Source of the DNA: an uncultured Clostridia bacterium
GTDB taxonomy: Bacteria > Bacillota > Clostridia > CAKSNL01 > HGM11501
DNA: 64,000 bases
Assembly (NCBI GenBank): GCA_934476235.1
Contig: CAKSNL010000001.1
Span: 496,001-560,000 of the forward strand
Reading direction: 5' to 3'
Both the position numbers and the translations under genes were made by a program. How positions within the stretch are numbered: position 1 is the first letter of the stretch; every line of letters begins with the position of its first letter. A model generated the notes under the pieces. It saw only the letters and a list, made by a program, of their open reading frames with translations, was not told the origin of the DNA and did not search any database. This document shows positions 8,843 to 16,833 of the stretch, in pieces.

Positions 8843-10347
8843 TGTATACCGATTACATTTTCCCGGAATTTTTGGCGGTGCGCGATATGACAAGGTGTAC
8901 CTCGTGCCGTCTTTGCACAACCGAGTGCGCCAACGGTGTGCACATTTATGACGAGAAGAAAAAAATGCTTACGACGGACGATTCAAAGTGCGTCGCCTGC
9001 CAAAGATGCACCGCGGTCTGCCCCGTTCACGCACTTAAAATCGTGAAGAACGACGCGACCTACCGCCCGAACGCGAACTGGTCCGCCTCCGCGATAAACG
9101 AGGTCATCAAGCAGTCGTCCACCGGCGGCGTTTTGCTCTCCTCCATGGGTGCGCCGACCGATCTTCCCATCTACTGGGACAAGATACTGATAAACGCGTC
9201 CCAGGTCACGAACCCTCCCATCGACCCGCTCCGCGAACCGATGGAAACGCGCGTTTTCTTGGGAAAGCGCCCCGACAAGGTAAAAACGGACGGTAACGGC
9301 AGAGTCATCCCCGAGGATTTTCCCTCGCTCGAGCTTTCGATGCCTCTGATGTTTTCAGCCATGAGCTACGGTTCCATAAGCTACAACGCGCACGAGGCGC
9401 TTGCCCGCGCCGCAAAGGAGCTCGGAATATACTACAACACCGGCGAGGGCGGACTGCACGAGGACTTTTACGTTTACGGCGAGAACACCGTCGTTCAGGT
9501 TGCCTCCGGCAGATTCGGCGTGCATAAGGACTATTTAAACGCCGGCGCGGCAATTGAAATCAAAATGGGGCAGGGCGCGAAGCCCGGTATCGGCGGTCAC
9601 CTTCCCGGCGCAAAAATCGTGGGCGACGTTTCAAGAACCAGAATGATTCCCGAAGGGTCGGACGCGATAAGCCCGGCTCCGCACCACGACATATATTCGA
9701 TTGAGGACTTAAGGCAGCTCGTTTATTCCATAAAGGAAGCGACGGACTATAAAAAGCCCGTCATCGTCAAGGTCGCGGCTGTTCACAATATCGCCGCTAT
9801 TGCAAGCGGTATCGCCAGAAGCGGTGCCGACATCATCGCTATTGACGGCTACCGCGGCGGAACCGGTGCCGCGCCCACCAAAATACGCGACAATGTGGGA
9901 ATCCCGATCGAGCTTGCCCTTGCGGCGGTTGACAGCCGCCTGCGCGACGAAGGCATAAGAAATTCCGTTTCGCTCATTGCGGGCGGAAGCATCAGAAGCT
10001 CGTCCGACGTGGTCAAGGCTATCGCGCTCGGAGCGGACGCGTGCTACATCGGCACGGCGGCGCTTGTCGCAATGGGCTGCCACCTTTGCAGAAGCTGCCA
10101 GAGCGGTCGGTGCAACTGGGGCATTGCCACCCAGCGCCCCGAACTTACAAAAAGGCTTGACCCGGACGAGGCGTACGAGCGCTTAGTCAATTTAATGCGT
10201 GCATGGCAGCGCGAGATAAAGGAGCTTATGGGCGGAATGGGCATAAACTCCATCGAGGCGCTGACGGGGAACCGTTTAATGCTCCGCGGAGTCGGCTTGA
10301 CTCAAAAGGAGCTTGATATTCTCGGAATCTATCATGCCGGCGAATAA
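8842..10347 (+). CDS. Glutamate synthase, ferredoxin/FMN synthase subunit
   Basis: Reductive amination of 2-oxoglutarate to glutamate. The 501 residues begin with a two-cluster ferredoxin domain (CTSCRLCTTECANG and CVACQRCTAVCP) and continue as the FMN-binding alpha/beta barrel of glutamate synthase. Barrel motifs include SAMSYGSIS, GTGEGGLHED-type glycine-rich sequence (here NTGEGGLHEDF), IDGYRGGTGAAP and IAGGSIRSSSDV. A further cysteine cluster, MGCHLCRSCQSGRCNWG, matches the synthase Fe-S site. Translation is coupled to the glutaminase gene through a one-base overlap. The GXGXG subunit follows 36 nt later. Confidence 0.93.
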   Translation: MYTDYIFPEFLAVRDMTRCTSCRLCTTECANGVHIYDEKKKMLTTDDSKCVACQRCTAVCPVHALKIVKNDATYRPNANWSASAINEVIKQSSTGGVLLSSMGAPTDLPIYWDKILINASQVTNPPIDPLREPMETRVFLGKRPDKVKTDGNGRVIPEDFPSLELSMPLMFSAMSYGSISYNAHEALARAAKELGIYYNTGEGGLHEDFYVYGENTVVQVASGRFGVHKDYLNAGAAIEIKMGQGAKPGIGGHLPGAKIVGDVSRTRMIPEGSDAISPAPHHDIYSIEDLRQLVYSIKEATDYKKPVIVKVAAVHNIAAIASGIARSGADIIAIDGYRGGTGAAPTKIRDNVGIPIELALAAVDSRLRDEGIRNSVSLIAGGSIRSSSDVVKAIALGADACYIGTAALVAMGCHLCRSCQSGRCNWGIATQRPELTKRLDPDEAYERLVNLMRAWQREIKELMGGMGINSIEALTGNRLMLRGVGLTQKELDILGIYHAGE

Positions 10348-10383
10348 AAATTTTTGTGGAAATTTTTCCGGAGGTGTGTTATA

Positions 10384-11106
10384 ATGGTTATAGACGCAAG
10401 GGGTCTTGATTTTAAGACCTTAAATGAAAAGATTAAATCGGCGCCGGACAAGGTGAAAATCACCGGGTGCACCGGTCAGCGCTTCATGCTTTCCGGAGCG
10501 GAAAACAAGTACGCCGTTATTTCGGACGGTATTCCCGGGAACGCGCTCGGCGCATACTTAAACGGCGGAAGGATCGAGGTCTTTTCCAACGCGCAGGACG
10601 CGGTGGGCGACACGATGAATTCAGGCGAGATCATAATTCACGGCAATATCGGGGACGCTGCGGGTTACGCAATGCGCGGCGGTAAAATTTATGTCCGCGG
10701 CAACGCGGGCTACCGCGCCGGAATCCACATGAAGGCATACAAGGAAAAGCACCCCACGCTTGTTATCGGCGGGAGAGCCGGAAGCTTTTTGGGTGAATAT
10801 CAGGCGGGCGGCACGATCGTCGTCTTAGGGCTTGACAGAGGTGATTTTCCGATTGTCGGCGCTTTTCCCTGCACCGGTATGCACGGCGGAAAAATGTTTT
10901 TGATGGGCGATACCTCCAAAATCAAATTCCCTCCCCAGGTAACGGCAAAAAAAGCAACGGAAGCGGAAAAAGAAGAGATTTGCTCCTGTATTGAGGAATT
11001 TTCTCTGCTTTTCTCGCTTGACTATAAAAAAATAATGGAAAATGAATTTACGCTTGTGCTTCCGGACACGAAAAATCCGTTCAAGCAGATGTACGTATCA
11101 AATTAA
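10384..11106 (+). CDS. Glutamate synthase, GXGXG beta-helix subunit
   Basis: The third domain of GltB encoded separately, 240 residues. It shows the repeated G-x-G-x-G beta-helix pattern (NSGEIIIHGNIGDAAGYAMR, GGKIYVRGNAGYRAG, GGTIVVLGL) and ends with a short helical tail. The start at 10384 follows GGAGG; an in-frame upstream start would lack one. The domain is structural and links the glutaminase and synthase in GOGAT enzymes. With the two preceding genes it completes an NAD(P)H-subunit-free, probably ferredoxin-linked glutamate synthase. Confidence 0.9.
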   Translation: MVIDARGLDFKTLNEKIKSAPDKVKITGCTGQRFMLSGAENKYAVISDGIPGNALGAYLNGGRIEVFSNAQDAVGDTMNSGEIIIHGNIGDAAGYAMRGGKIYVRGNAGYRAGIHMKAYKEKHPTLVIGGRAGSFLGEYQAGGTIVVLGLDRGDFPIVGAFPCTGMHGGKMFLMGDTSKIKFPPQVTAKKATEAEKEEICSCIEEFSLLFSLDYKKIMENEFTLVLPDTKNPFKQMYVSN

Positions 11107-11123
11107 GAAAAAGGGTGATTAAA

Positions 11124-12335
11124 GTGACCTATACCAAAGACGAGGTTATCCAGTTTGTGAAGGAGGAGGATATCAAATTTATCCGCCTTGCCTTCTGCGA
11201 CGCATTCGGCAGAATGAAAAACATCTCCATAATGCCGAGCGAGCTTGTCCGCGCGTTTGAAACGGGCATCGCTATCGACGCGTCGGCGGTTATCGGATTC
11301 GGCGGCGAGGTATGGTCAGACCTTTTCCTTCATCCGGACCCCGCAACGCTCTCGCTCCTTCCGTGGCGCCCGGAGCACGGCGGAGTGGTAAAAATGTTCT
11401 CTTCGCTTTCGTACCCGGACGGCAGAAGCTTTGAATCCGATTCGCGCACCGTACTGAAAAACACGGTCAGAAAAGCGGCGGAGGACTCGCTGTTATTCTC
11501 CTTCGGTTCGGAGCTTGAATTCTATCTTTTTCTGACGGACGATGAGGGCAAAAAGACCCTCACCCCCTTTGACACGGCGGGCTATATGGATATCGCTCCG
11601 ATGGACAAGGGCGAAAACGTGCGCCGCGAGATATGCCTAACGCTTGAGCGGATGGGAATCTTCCCGGAGGCGAGCCACCACGAGGAAGGTCCCGGGCAAA
11701 ATGAGATTGACTTTAAATTTTCAGACCCCCTGTCCTCCGCGGACAATGCCCAGACCTTTATCTGGGTGGTTAAGACCGTAGCGGCAAGAAACGGTCTTTT
11801 TGCCGACTTTTCGCCCAAGCCCCTTTCGGACGGACCCGGAAACAGCTTTCACGTCAACATGTCCGTAACCTCGCTTTCGGGCGAGAAGGACTTATATCCT
11901 TATATGATCGGAGGAATCATGGAGCATATCGGCGAGATGACGCTGTTTTTAAACCCGACGGACGAATCGTATAATCGTCTCGGAAAGTGCAAGGCGCCCG
12001 GCTTTATCTCCTGGTCGCCCGAAAACCGCTCCCAGCTTATAAGGATTCCGGCAGCCGAAGGAAGCTACAAAAGAATTGAGCTCAGAAGCCCCGACCCCGG
12101 AGCAAACCCCTATATCGCATTTTCGCTTTTGATATCCGCCGCGCTGGACGGAATCAAAAGGCGCATAATGCCCCCCGAGGCGGCAAACATAAATCTTTTC
12201 TCCGCCCCGGAGGAAGTAACAAAAAAGTTTTCCCGCCTTCCCGAAACAAAAGAGCAGGCGGCAAAGCTTGCGAAGGACTCCGCTTTCATCAAAAGCGTTC
12301 TTCCCGAGGCATTAATAAAGGCATATCTTAAATAA
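11124..12335 (+). CDS. Glutamine synthetase type I-like, short form
   Basis: About 403 residues, shorter than the usual 440-470 of GSI. Family motifs remain: FCDAFGRMKN, GSELEFYLF, EEGPGQNEIDF, GNSFHVNMS, NPTDESYNRL and ELRSPDPGANPY. I prefer the GTG at 11124 (MTYTKDEV) with AGGGTGA just upstream; a GTG at 11115 is possible. It sits between glutamate synthase and an ANTAR regulator, which suggests an assimilatory GS-GOGAT pair, or an intracellular glutamine sensor analogous to the glnA-nasT style of arrangement. True activity is not certain, since the window also encodes GSIII. Confidence 0.88.
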   Translation: MTYTKDEVIQFVKEEDIKFIRLAFCDAFGRMKNISIMPSELVRAFETGIAIDASAVIGFGGEVWSDLFLHPDPATLSLLPWRPEHGGVVKMFSSLSYPDGRSFESDSRTVLKNTVRKAAEDSLLFSFGSELEFYLFLTDDEGKKTLTPFDTAGYMDIAPMDKGENVRREICLTLERMGIFPEASHHEEGPGQNEIDFKFSDPLSSADNAQTFIWVVKTVAARNGLFADFSPKPLSDGPGNSFHVNMSVTSLSGEKDLYPYMIGGIMEHIGEMTLFLNPTDESYNRLGKCKAPGFISWSPENRSQLIRIPAAEGSYKRIELRSPDPGANPYIAFSLLISAALDGIKRRIMPPEAANINLFSAPEEVTKKFSRLPETKEQAAKLAKDSAFIKSVLPEALIKAYLK

Positions 12336-12352
12336 CTTTTCGGAGAGATGCT

Positions 12353-12940
12353 ATGATTTTCAAAGAATACACCTATAGCGTGCTTTTAGTGTCCTCCTCA
12401 CAAAAATTTTCGGAGCAGATATTAAAAATGCTTCCCGACAACGAGTTCGGACCTAAGATATGCGCAAAAAGCTCCGGCGAGGCAAAAAGGCTTTTGCTCG
12501 ACCGAAGCTTTGACATAGTATTAATAAACACTCCGCTTTCAGATGATTTCGGCTCAAAGCTTGCCAAAGATGTTGCCTCAAGCTCCAGAAGCGGAGTACT
12601 TATGTTTGTAAAAAACGACCTGTACGAGAGCGTGACGGATTCTGCCTCGGACTCGGGCGTTTTTACGCTTTCAAAGCCGCTTGCGCAGTCAACGCTCGTT
12701 CAGGTGATAAACATTTTGTACGCTCTTTGCGAACGGCTCTCATTTTTTAATAAAAAGACCGTGTCGCTCAGTGACAAAATGGAGGAGATACGCATCATAA
12801 ACCGCGCCAAGTGGGCTTTAATAAAACACGTCAACATGACGGAGGACGAGGCTCACCGCCTGATTGAAAAGCAGGCGATGGATACCCGCACCACACGCCG
12901 CGCCGTCGCCGAGAGCATTATAAGAACCTACGAAAATTAA
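12353..12940 (+). CDS. ANTAR-domain antiterminator with pseudo-receiver
   Basis: A 195-residue regulator. Residues 1-125 have a response-regulator receiver fold, but the phospho-acceptor Asp is replaced (FDIVLINTPL, Asn59) and the N-terminal acidic pair is missing, so it is probably not phosphorylated. Residues 140-192 are an ANTAR RNA-binding domain with the typical INRAKWAL, TEDEAHRLIEKQAMD and RRAVAESII helices. ANTAR proteins bind paired hairpins and prevent intrinsic termination, often for nitrogen genes. It ends the glutamate synthase operon, whose leader holds a terminator; acting on it or on the glnN leader is an inference. Confidence 0.88.
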   Translation: MIFKEYTYSVLLVSSSQKFSEQILKMLPDNEFGPKICAKSSGEAKRLLLDRSFDIVLINTPLSDDFGSKLAKDVASSSRSGVLMFVKNDLYESVTDSASDSGVFTLSKPLAQSTLVQVINILYALCERLSFFNKKTVSLSDKMEEIRIINRAKWALIKHVNMTEDEAHRLIEKQAMDTRTTRRAVAESIIRTYEN

Positions 12941-12943
12941 AAA

Positions 12944-12962
12944 CCACCCGCTATGCGGGTGG
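12944..12962. terminator. Bidirectional terminator between convergent genes
   Basis: CCACCCGC pairs with GCGGGTGG around a 3-nt loop. It is flanked by AT-rich sequence on both sides (ATATTTATT on the plus side) and separates the ANTAR gene from the convergent Gfo/Idh gene. Confidence 0.8.
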
Positions 12963-12972
12963 ATATTTATTG

Positions 12973-14253
12973 TCAGTCATTATCGACCTTTACAAGCGCA
13001 CCTCCGGCAAGCCTTGATTTTTCCGCGGCAATTCCTATAAGATGGCAACGGACCGATTCGCGCAGCGAGGTGCGGTTTTCGCATTCCCCGCGCAAAACAT
13101 GATAAAGCCCGTCTATAATTCTTTCGTCCCCGCCGCCGTGGGCATGACCGCGCTCAATAATCGTGTTAAACCCGATGACCTCTTTTCCTTCCCCGTAACG
13201 CATAATTTCAATAGTTGAATTGCGCTCATCCATAAGGATTTCTCCCTCTGTTCCGAAAATGTTTATTCTTCTGCCGCTCGCGCCAGCCATCATCATCTTC
13301 AGCGTTGCCGTAATTCCGTTTTTAAATTGCATCTGCACAATCTGATGATCCGCCACATGCGGATTTTTTTCGACCCCGCACCGAAATACACATTTCCCGA
13401 AATGTGTATTTCTTATTCCTTCGTAAAGGCTCTCCTCGGTATTCGGGATTTTGTAAGAGACTTTGTTAAAGGGCCAAATAAATTCCGGGCAGCCCCTAGC
13501 TTTCCATTTGTCTATATAAATCTTCTTTGCACTGAAAGGACATTCTTCCTTTTTTGCACAGTCTAAGCAGATTTTTGCAGACCCTTCCGGCGCGTTTTCC
13601 GGTCGGAAGCATGTAAGACCGCCCACCGATGCAACGCTCTCACACTCGGACCCGGCAAAATGGCAGATAAGGTCAAGGTCGTGGCTGCATTTTCCGAGTA
13701 TTACGGGATGCGCGACGTCATTGTACTCAGACTGAATTCTGACATATGCCTGCGCAAAATGCCAATATATCACGCGCTCCATAGCGTCAATCGCATATAT
13801 GTCGCCTACGGTTCCCTCCTGAAGCAGCTCGTATATCTTTTCATAAGCGGGACCGTAGCGCAGCTCATGGCACACCGCAACCGTCCTTCCCGTTCTTTCC
13901 TGCACCTTGAGCAATTCTTTGATTTCCTCTCTCGAATCGCTTATCGGTTTTTCAAGCAGCACGTCATATCCCTTTTCCAATGCGCGGATGCACTGGCGTA
14001 CATGGCACTTGTCATAGGTCGCGATAACCATTATATCCGCCCGCTTCTCGGCAAAAAAGCTTTCCTCATCGGAAAACAGTGCATCGTCCGGCAAATCAAA
14101 AATCCTTTTTGCTTTTTCAAGCTGCTTCGGATTTATATCGCATACCGCACTGATTTCATAATGCTCAATATTCTTTTCGTTTCGCATGATTTCGCCGTAG
14201 GCGCATCCTCTGTTTCCGGCTCCCAGAATTGCAACCGTAAATTTTTCCTTCAT
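12973..14253 (-). CDS. Gfo/Idh/MocA-family oxidoreductase with cysteine cluster
   Basis: A 426-residue NAD(P)-dependent sugar or inositol dehydrogenase-type protein. The Rossmann motif VAILGAGNRG is at the N-terminus and the family EKPISDS segment carries the catalytic-region lysine. An insertion around the middle holds CLDCAKKEECPFS, a possible metal site not general in the family. I chose the ATG at 14253, which has AAGGAGGG 8 nt upstream. It is divergent from an AraC regulator, so it is probably controlled by it; a possible -10 (TATAAT complement at 14276-14281) lies close upstream. The substrate is unknown. Confidence 0.88.
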   Translation of the reverse strand: MKEKFTVAILGAGNRGCAYGEIMRNEKNIEHYEISAVCDINPKQLEKAKRIFDLPDDALFSDEESFFAEKRADIMVIATYDKCHVRQCIRALEKGYDVLLEKPISDSREEIKELLKVQERTGRTVAVCHELRYGPAYEKIYELLQEGTVGDIYAIDAMERVIYWHFAQAYVRIQSEYNDVAHPVILGKCSHDLDLICHFAGSECESVASVGGLTCFRPENAPEGSAKICLDCAKKEECPFSAKKIYIDKWKARGCPEFIWPFNKVSYKIPNTEESLYEGIRNTHFGKCVFRCGVEKNPHVADHQIVQMQFKNGITATLKMMMAGASGRRINIFGTEGEILMDERNSTIEIMRYGEGKEVIGFNTIIERGHAHGGGDERIIDGLYHVLRGECENRTSLRESVRCHLIGIAAEKSRLAGGALVKVDND

Positions 14254-14323
14254 TTCATTCCCTCCTTTTTTAAAAATTATAACATCGGCATCGTGCAAAG
14301 ACAATGGATATAGTAGCTGAATA

Positions 14324-14374
14324 ATTGGATATTTTGATACTAATCTTGACAGTAATCATCCAATCATATATAAT
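14324..14374 (+). promoter_or_regulatory. AraC-gene promoter with flanking inverted repeat
   Basis: -35 TTGACA (14346-14351), 17-nt spacer, -10 TATAAT (14369-14374), an exact consensus. ATTGGAT (14324-14330) and ATCCAAT (14358-14364) form an inverted repeat around the -35, the second copy lying within the spacer. This is a plausible AraC autoregulatory operator shared with the divergent oxidoreductase gene. Confidence 0.75.
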
Positions 14375-14394
14375 GGTTCCGTGGAGGGAGAAGT

Positions 14395-15288
14395 ATGATT
14401 CTTAATGTTTCCGAGCTCGGCAGCCATTTTTTTGATATAACCAATATTTTCCCTGTAAAGCAAGTTATGGCGGGCAAAACCACCTTCACAATGCATGAGC
14501 CGCGCCCTACCGACGCGCTTTTACTTTTCGTAAACACGAACGGCATATGCTATCAAAAGGATATGCCCCCGCTTTATGTTCCGCAGGGAGCTTTAGTTTA
14601 CATGCCGCAAAACAGCCATTATATATGGGAAAATTCTCCGGCGGCAAACCGCGGCACTCAGGAAAACCTTCTTTTTGAATTCACCTTAAGACATGCCGAT
14701 ATCAGACGCGGCAGCAAACCCAAAAACGAAATCATCAATTCTGCGAAATACTATGAGCATATCGCACTCGGCGAACATGTTAAAATACTCACCACTCATC
14801 ACACGGAGCTTTACAAAAAGCTTTTTTATTCATTGATTGAATCCTTCTCCCACGGGCAGCATTCCCTGCTTTCGGTATACAGTACGGCATATGAAATTTT
14901 CGACACACTGTCTGCCAATTGCCGTATCGGGCAGGAAAACAGCGCGGATATAAGGCTTATAAAAAACAGCTTAAAATACCTTGAGGAGATTTGTGAGAAC
15001 ACAAAACAAATAAGCGAAATTGCCGAAATGTGCAATATCAGCATCGGTTATTACGAGAAACTTTTCAGAAATTACGCCGGAATCTCACCCACGCAATACC
15101 GAAACCTTTACCGCATTAACAAAATAAAAACCCTGCTTCATGACGATCGAATCACGCTAAACACGATCAGTGAAAAAACGGGGTTTTGCGACAGCGGCTA
15201 TCTTTGCCGGTTTTTTAAGCAGAAAACAGGCATGACTCCGAATGAATACAGAAAGCTCTATTTTGCGCAAACTGCAAAAATGCAATAA
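14395..15288 (+). CDS. AraC-family transcriptional regulator
   Basis: A 297-residue regulator with an N-terminal cupin-like effector-binding half (residues 1 to about 150) and a C-terminal double helix-turn-helix (about 195-290). The second HTH has the family signature GFCDSGYLCRFFKQKTGMTP. The ribosome site GGAGGGAG precedes the ATG. Divergent arrangement with a Gfo/Idh oxidoreductase suggests it responds to a sugar or sugar acid. A perfect bidirectional terminator follows the stop. Confidence 0.92.
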   Translation: MILNVSELGSHFFDITNIFPVKQVMAGKTTFTMHEPRPTDALLLFVNTNGICYQKDMPPLYVPQGALVYMPQNSHYIWENSPAANRGTQENLLFEFTLRHADIRRGSKPKNEIINSAKYYEHIALGEHVKILTTHHTELYKKLFYSLIESFSHGQHSLLSVYSTAYEIFDTLSANCRIGQENSADIRLIKNSLKYLEEICENTKQISEIAEMCNISIGYYEKLFRNYAGISPTQYRNLYRINKIKTLLHDDRITLNTISEKTGFCDSGYLCRFFKQKTGMTPNEYRKLYFAQTAKMQ

Positions 15289-15323
15289 AAAAGCGCTTCT
15301 GCTATAAGCAGAAGCGCTTTTTT
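15287..15323. terminator. Bidirectional intrinsic terminator
   Basis: AAAAAAGCGCTTCTGC and its exact complement GCAGAAGCGCTTTTTT flank a 5-nt loop. The stem lies between the AraC gene (+) and the convergent TIM-barrel gene (-), with a U-tract in either direction. Confidence 0.93.
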
Positions 15324-15325
15324 AT

Positions 15326-16201
15326 TTATCCTTCTATCTTTTTAATCAAAAACCGTCCCATATCGCGCATATAAGAAAGCGCGGAGATGACTATTTTCTC
15401 GTCATGCGGCAAGCCGGAAAGGAAGGTAAATGCCTCAAACGTGAAATCGCCCTTATAACCGACGTCCGAAAGTGCCTTGGTTATTTCGTCCCAGTCCATC
15501 TTACCGTAATAAGGAAGCGTGTGCGTATCGTGCTTAAAATCATTATCGTGCACGTGGAGCGCACCGAGCCTTTCGCCGCCGAGAGCATATATAGCGTCCG
15601 CCGTGCTCTCCCCGACAAGACCGGAGTGTCCCAAATCAAGGCAGACGGTGAAGTGTTCATCGCCAAGCGTATCAAGATAATCGGCAAGCTCGCGCCCGAA
15701 GGAGCAGACATTCGGGATTATATACCCGCGTTTTGAGTCATATCCCCACATGTTCTCAAGGCATATCTTAACGTTCCGCTTTTCTGCCAAAGGAAGAAGC
15801 GAGCGGTAAAACTCCATATTAAACTCCTTAAGGTCAGCTCCCAAAGGCATCTGCGTGGGCGCGACCGGATGAACAACAAGGTTTTCAACGCCGAGTATTC
15901 CGGCAATTTCGACCGAGCGGCGAACGAGCGGCACTATCCTTTCGGTATATGCCATATCGTCCCTGTTATAGCACGGGAACGGCGAGTGACCCTGGCGGAA
16001 GGTGAAATTGATACTGTCCGCATATGCCCTTAAGTCCTTCGCATAATCCTCCCATCCGTCCCCAACCAGGGGCGACGAGTCGCTTTTCATGTTAAACATT
16101 GAATAGTCCGCCGCGTCAAACCCGGCTTCCTTTATAAGTCTTACTGCCGTTTTGTCGCCGAACCAGTCGGCAATACCTTCAGTGTTGGTTACAAGCCTCA
16201 T
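15326..16201 (-). CDS. Sugar phosphate isomerase/epimerase-like TIM barrel
   Basis: A 291-residue xylose-isomerase-like TIM-barrel protein (AP_endonuc_2 superfamily). Metal-ligand-type segments are visible: LVVHPVAPTQ, CLENMWGY, VCLDLGHSGL and LHVHDNDFKHDTH. It starts 2 nt after the lipoprotein stop, and its CGGAGG ribosome site lies inside the lipoprotein 3' end, so the two are coupled. The role is probably sugar or polyol isomerisation linked to the nearby Gfo/Idh and AraC genes; the substrate cannot be read from sequence. Confidence 0.8.
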   Translation of the reverse strand: MRLVTNTEGIADWFGDKTAVRLIKEAGFDAADYSMFNMKSDSSPLVGDGWEDYAKDLRAYADSINFTFRQGHSPFPCYNRDDMAYTERIVPLVRRSVEIAGILGVENLVVHPVAPTQMPLGADLKEFNMEFYRSLLPLAEKRNVKICLENMWGYDSKRGYIIPNVCSFGRELADYLDTLGDEHFTVCLDLGHSGLVGESTADAIYALGGERLGALHVHDNDFKHDTHTLPYYGKMDWDEITKALSDVGYKGDFTFEAFTFLSGLPHDEKIVISALSYMRDMGRFLIKKIEG

Positions 16202-16203
16202 TT

Positions 16204-16740
16204 TTATTCCTCCGTCACGTCAAATCCGCTTTCTTTAACCGATTCTCTAATCTCGTCCTTGGTTTTGCCCTTATACGCCTCAAATCCTTTCTCTGTCTGA
16301 GTGTAAGTAATCGTTCCGCCGTCACGCTTTACATTAGCGTAGTAGTCGGTGTTTTTAAGGTAGCTGTCATAAACCGTCTTTGCCTGAGCTATGTTTTTAT
16401 ACGTGCCCTCAACAAAGCCGCCGACCGCCTTGCCGTCCTCAAAATAAAACGTTAAAATCATCGTAAAGTTATCGTCCGAATGGCTTGCCACAAGCTTATC
16501 CGAAAGCTTGGAAAAACTCTCGTCAACCGTTTTTTTGCCCGATTCGGTCTTGGGAAGCGAATCTACATCAACTCCGGAAAACATATCGTCCGTGCTCCCG
16601 GGCACACTTTCCGTTCCTTCCTCCGTTCCGGTTTCGGTCACCTGCTCCTGCTCCTCATTTTTTACCGCTTCTTTATCCGTGCACGCCGAAAGTGAGAAAA
16701 ACATCGCCGTGCCGAGCATTAATATAATTAATTTTTTCAT
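16204..16740 (-). CDS. Small lipoprotein of unknown function
   Basis: A 178-residue exported lipoprotein. The N-terminus is MKKLIILMLGTAMFF, followed by the lipobox LSAC with the lipidated Cys at 20. A 35-residue Glu/Thr/Ser-rich linker follows. The rest is a compact domain with FTMILTFYFEDGK and YYANVKRDGGTITYTQ, reminiscent of small cell-surface beta-alpha domains. I do not recognise a named family. It has its own perfect sigma-A promoter and is coupled to the downstream TIM-barrel gene, although a functional link is not evident. Confidence 0.8.
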   Translation of the reverse strand: MKKLIILMLGTAMFFSLSACTDKEAVKNEEQEQVTETGTEEGTESVPGSTDDMFSGVDVDSLPKTESGKKTVDESFSKLSDKLVASHSDDNFTMILTFYFEDGKAVGGFVEGTYKNIAQAKTVYDSYLKNTDYYANVKRDGGTITYTQTEKGFEAYKGKTKDEIRESVKESGFDVTEE

Positions 16741-16763
16741 TCGTTTATCCTCCTTTTTATGAA

Positions 16764-16792
16764 ATTATACTCCGTAATGAAATCAATGTCAA
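16764..16792 (-). promoter_or_regulatory. Sigma-A promoter of lipoprotein gene
   Basis: Minus strand: -35 TTGACA (16787-16792), 17-nt spacer, -10 TATAAT (16764-16769), an exact consensus just downstream of the preceding operon's terminator. Confidence 0.87.
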
Positions 16793-16798
16793 GAAAAA

Positions 16799-16825
16799 AT
16801 GAGGACTTTCCTTTGAAGTCCTCAT
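16799..16825 (-). terminator. Terminator of secreted-protein operon
   Basis: On the minus strand ATGAGGACTT pairs with AAGTCCTCAT around a 7-nt loop, then TTTTT follows. It ends the 22172-16834 operon. Confidence 0.8.
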
Positions 16826-16833
16826 TTTGTACT

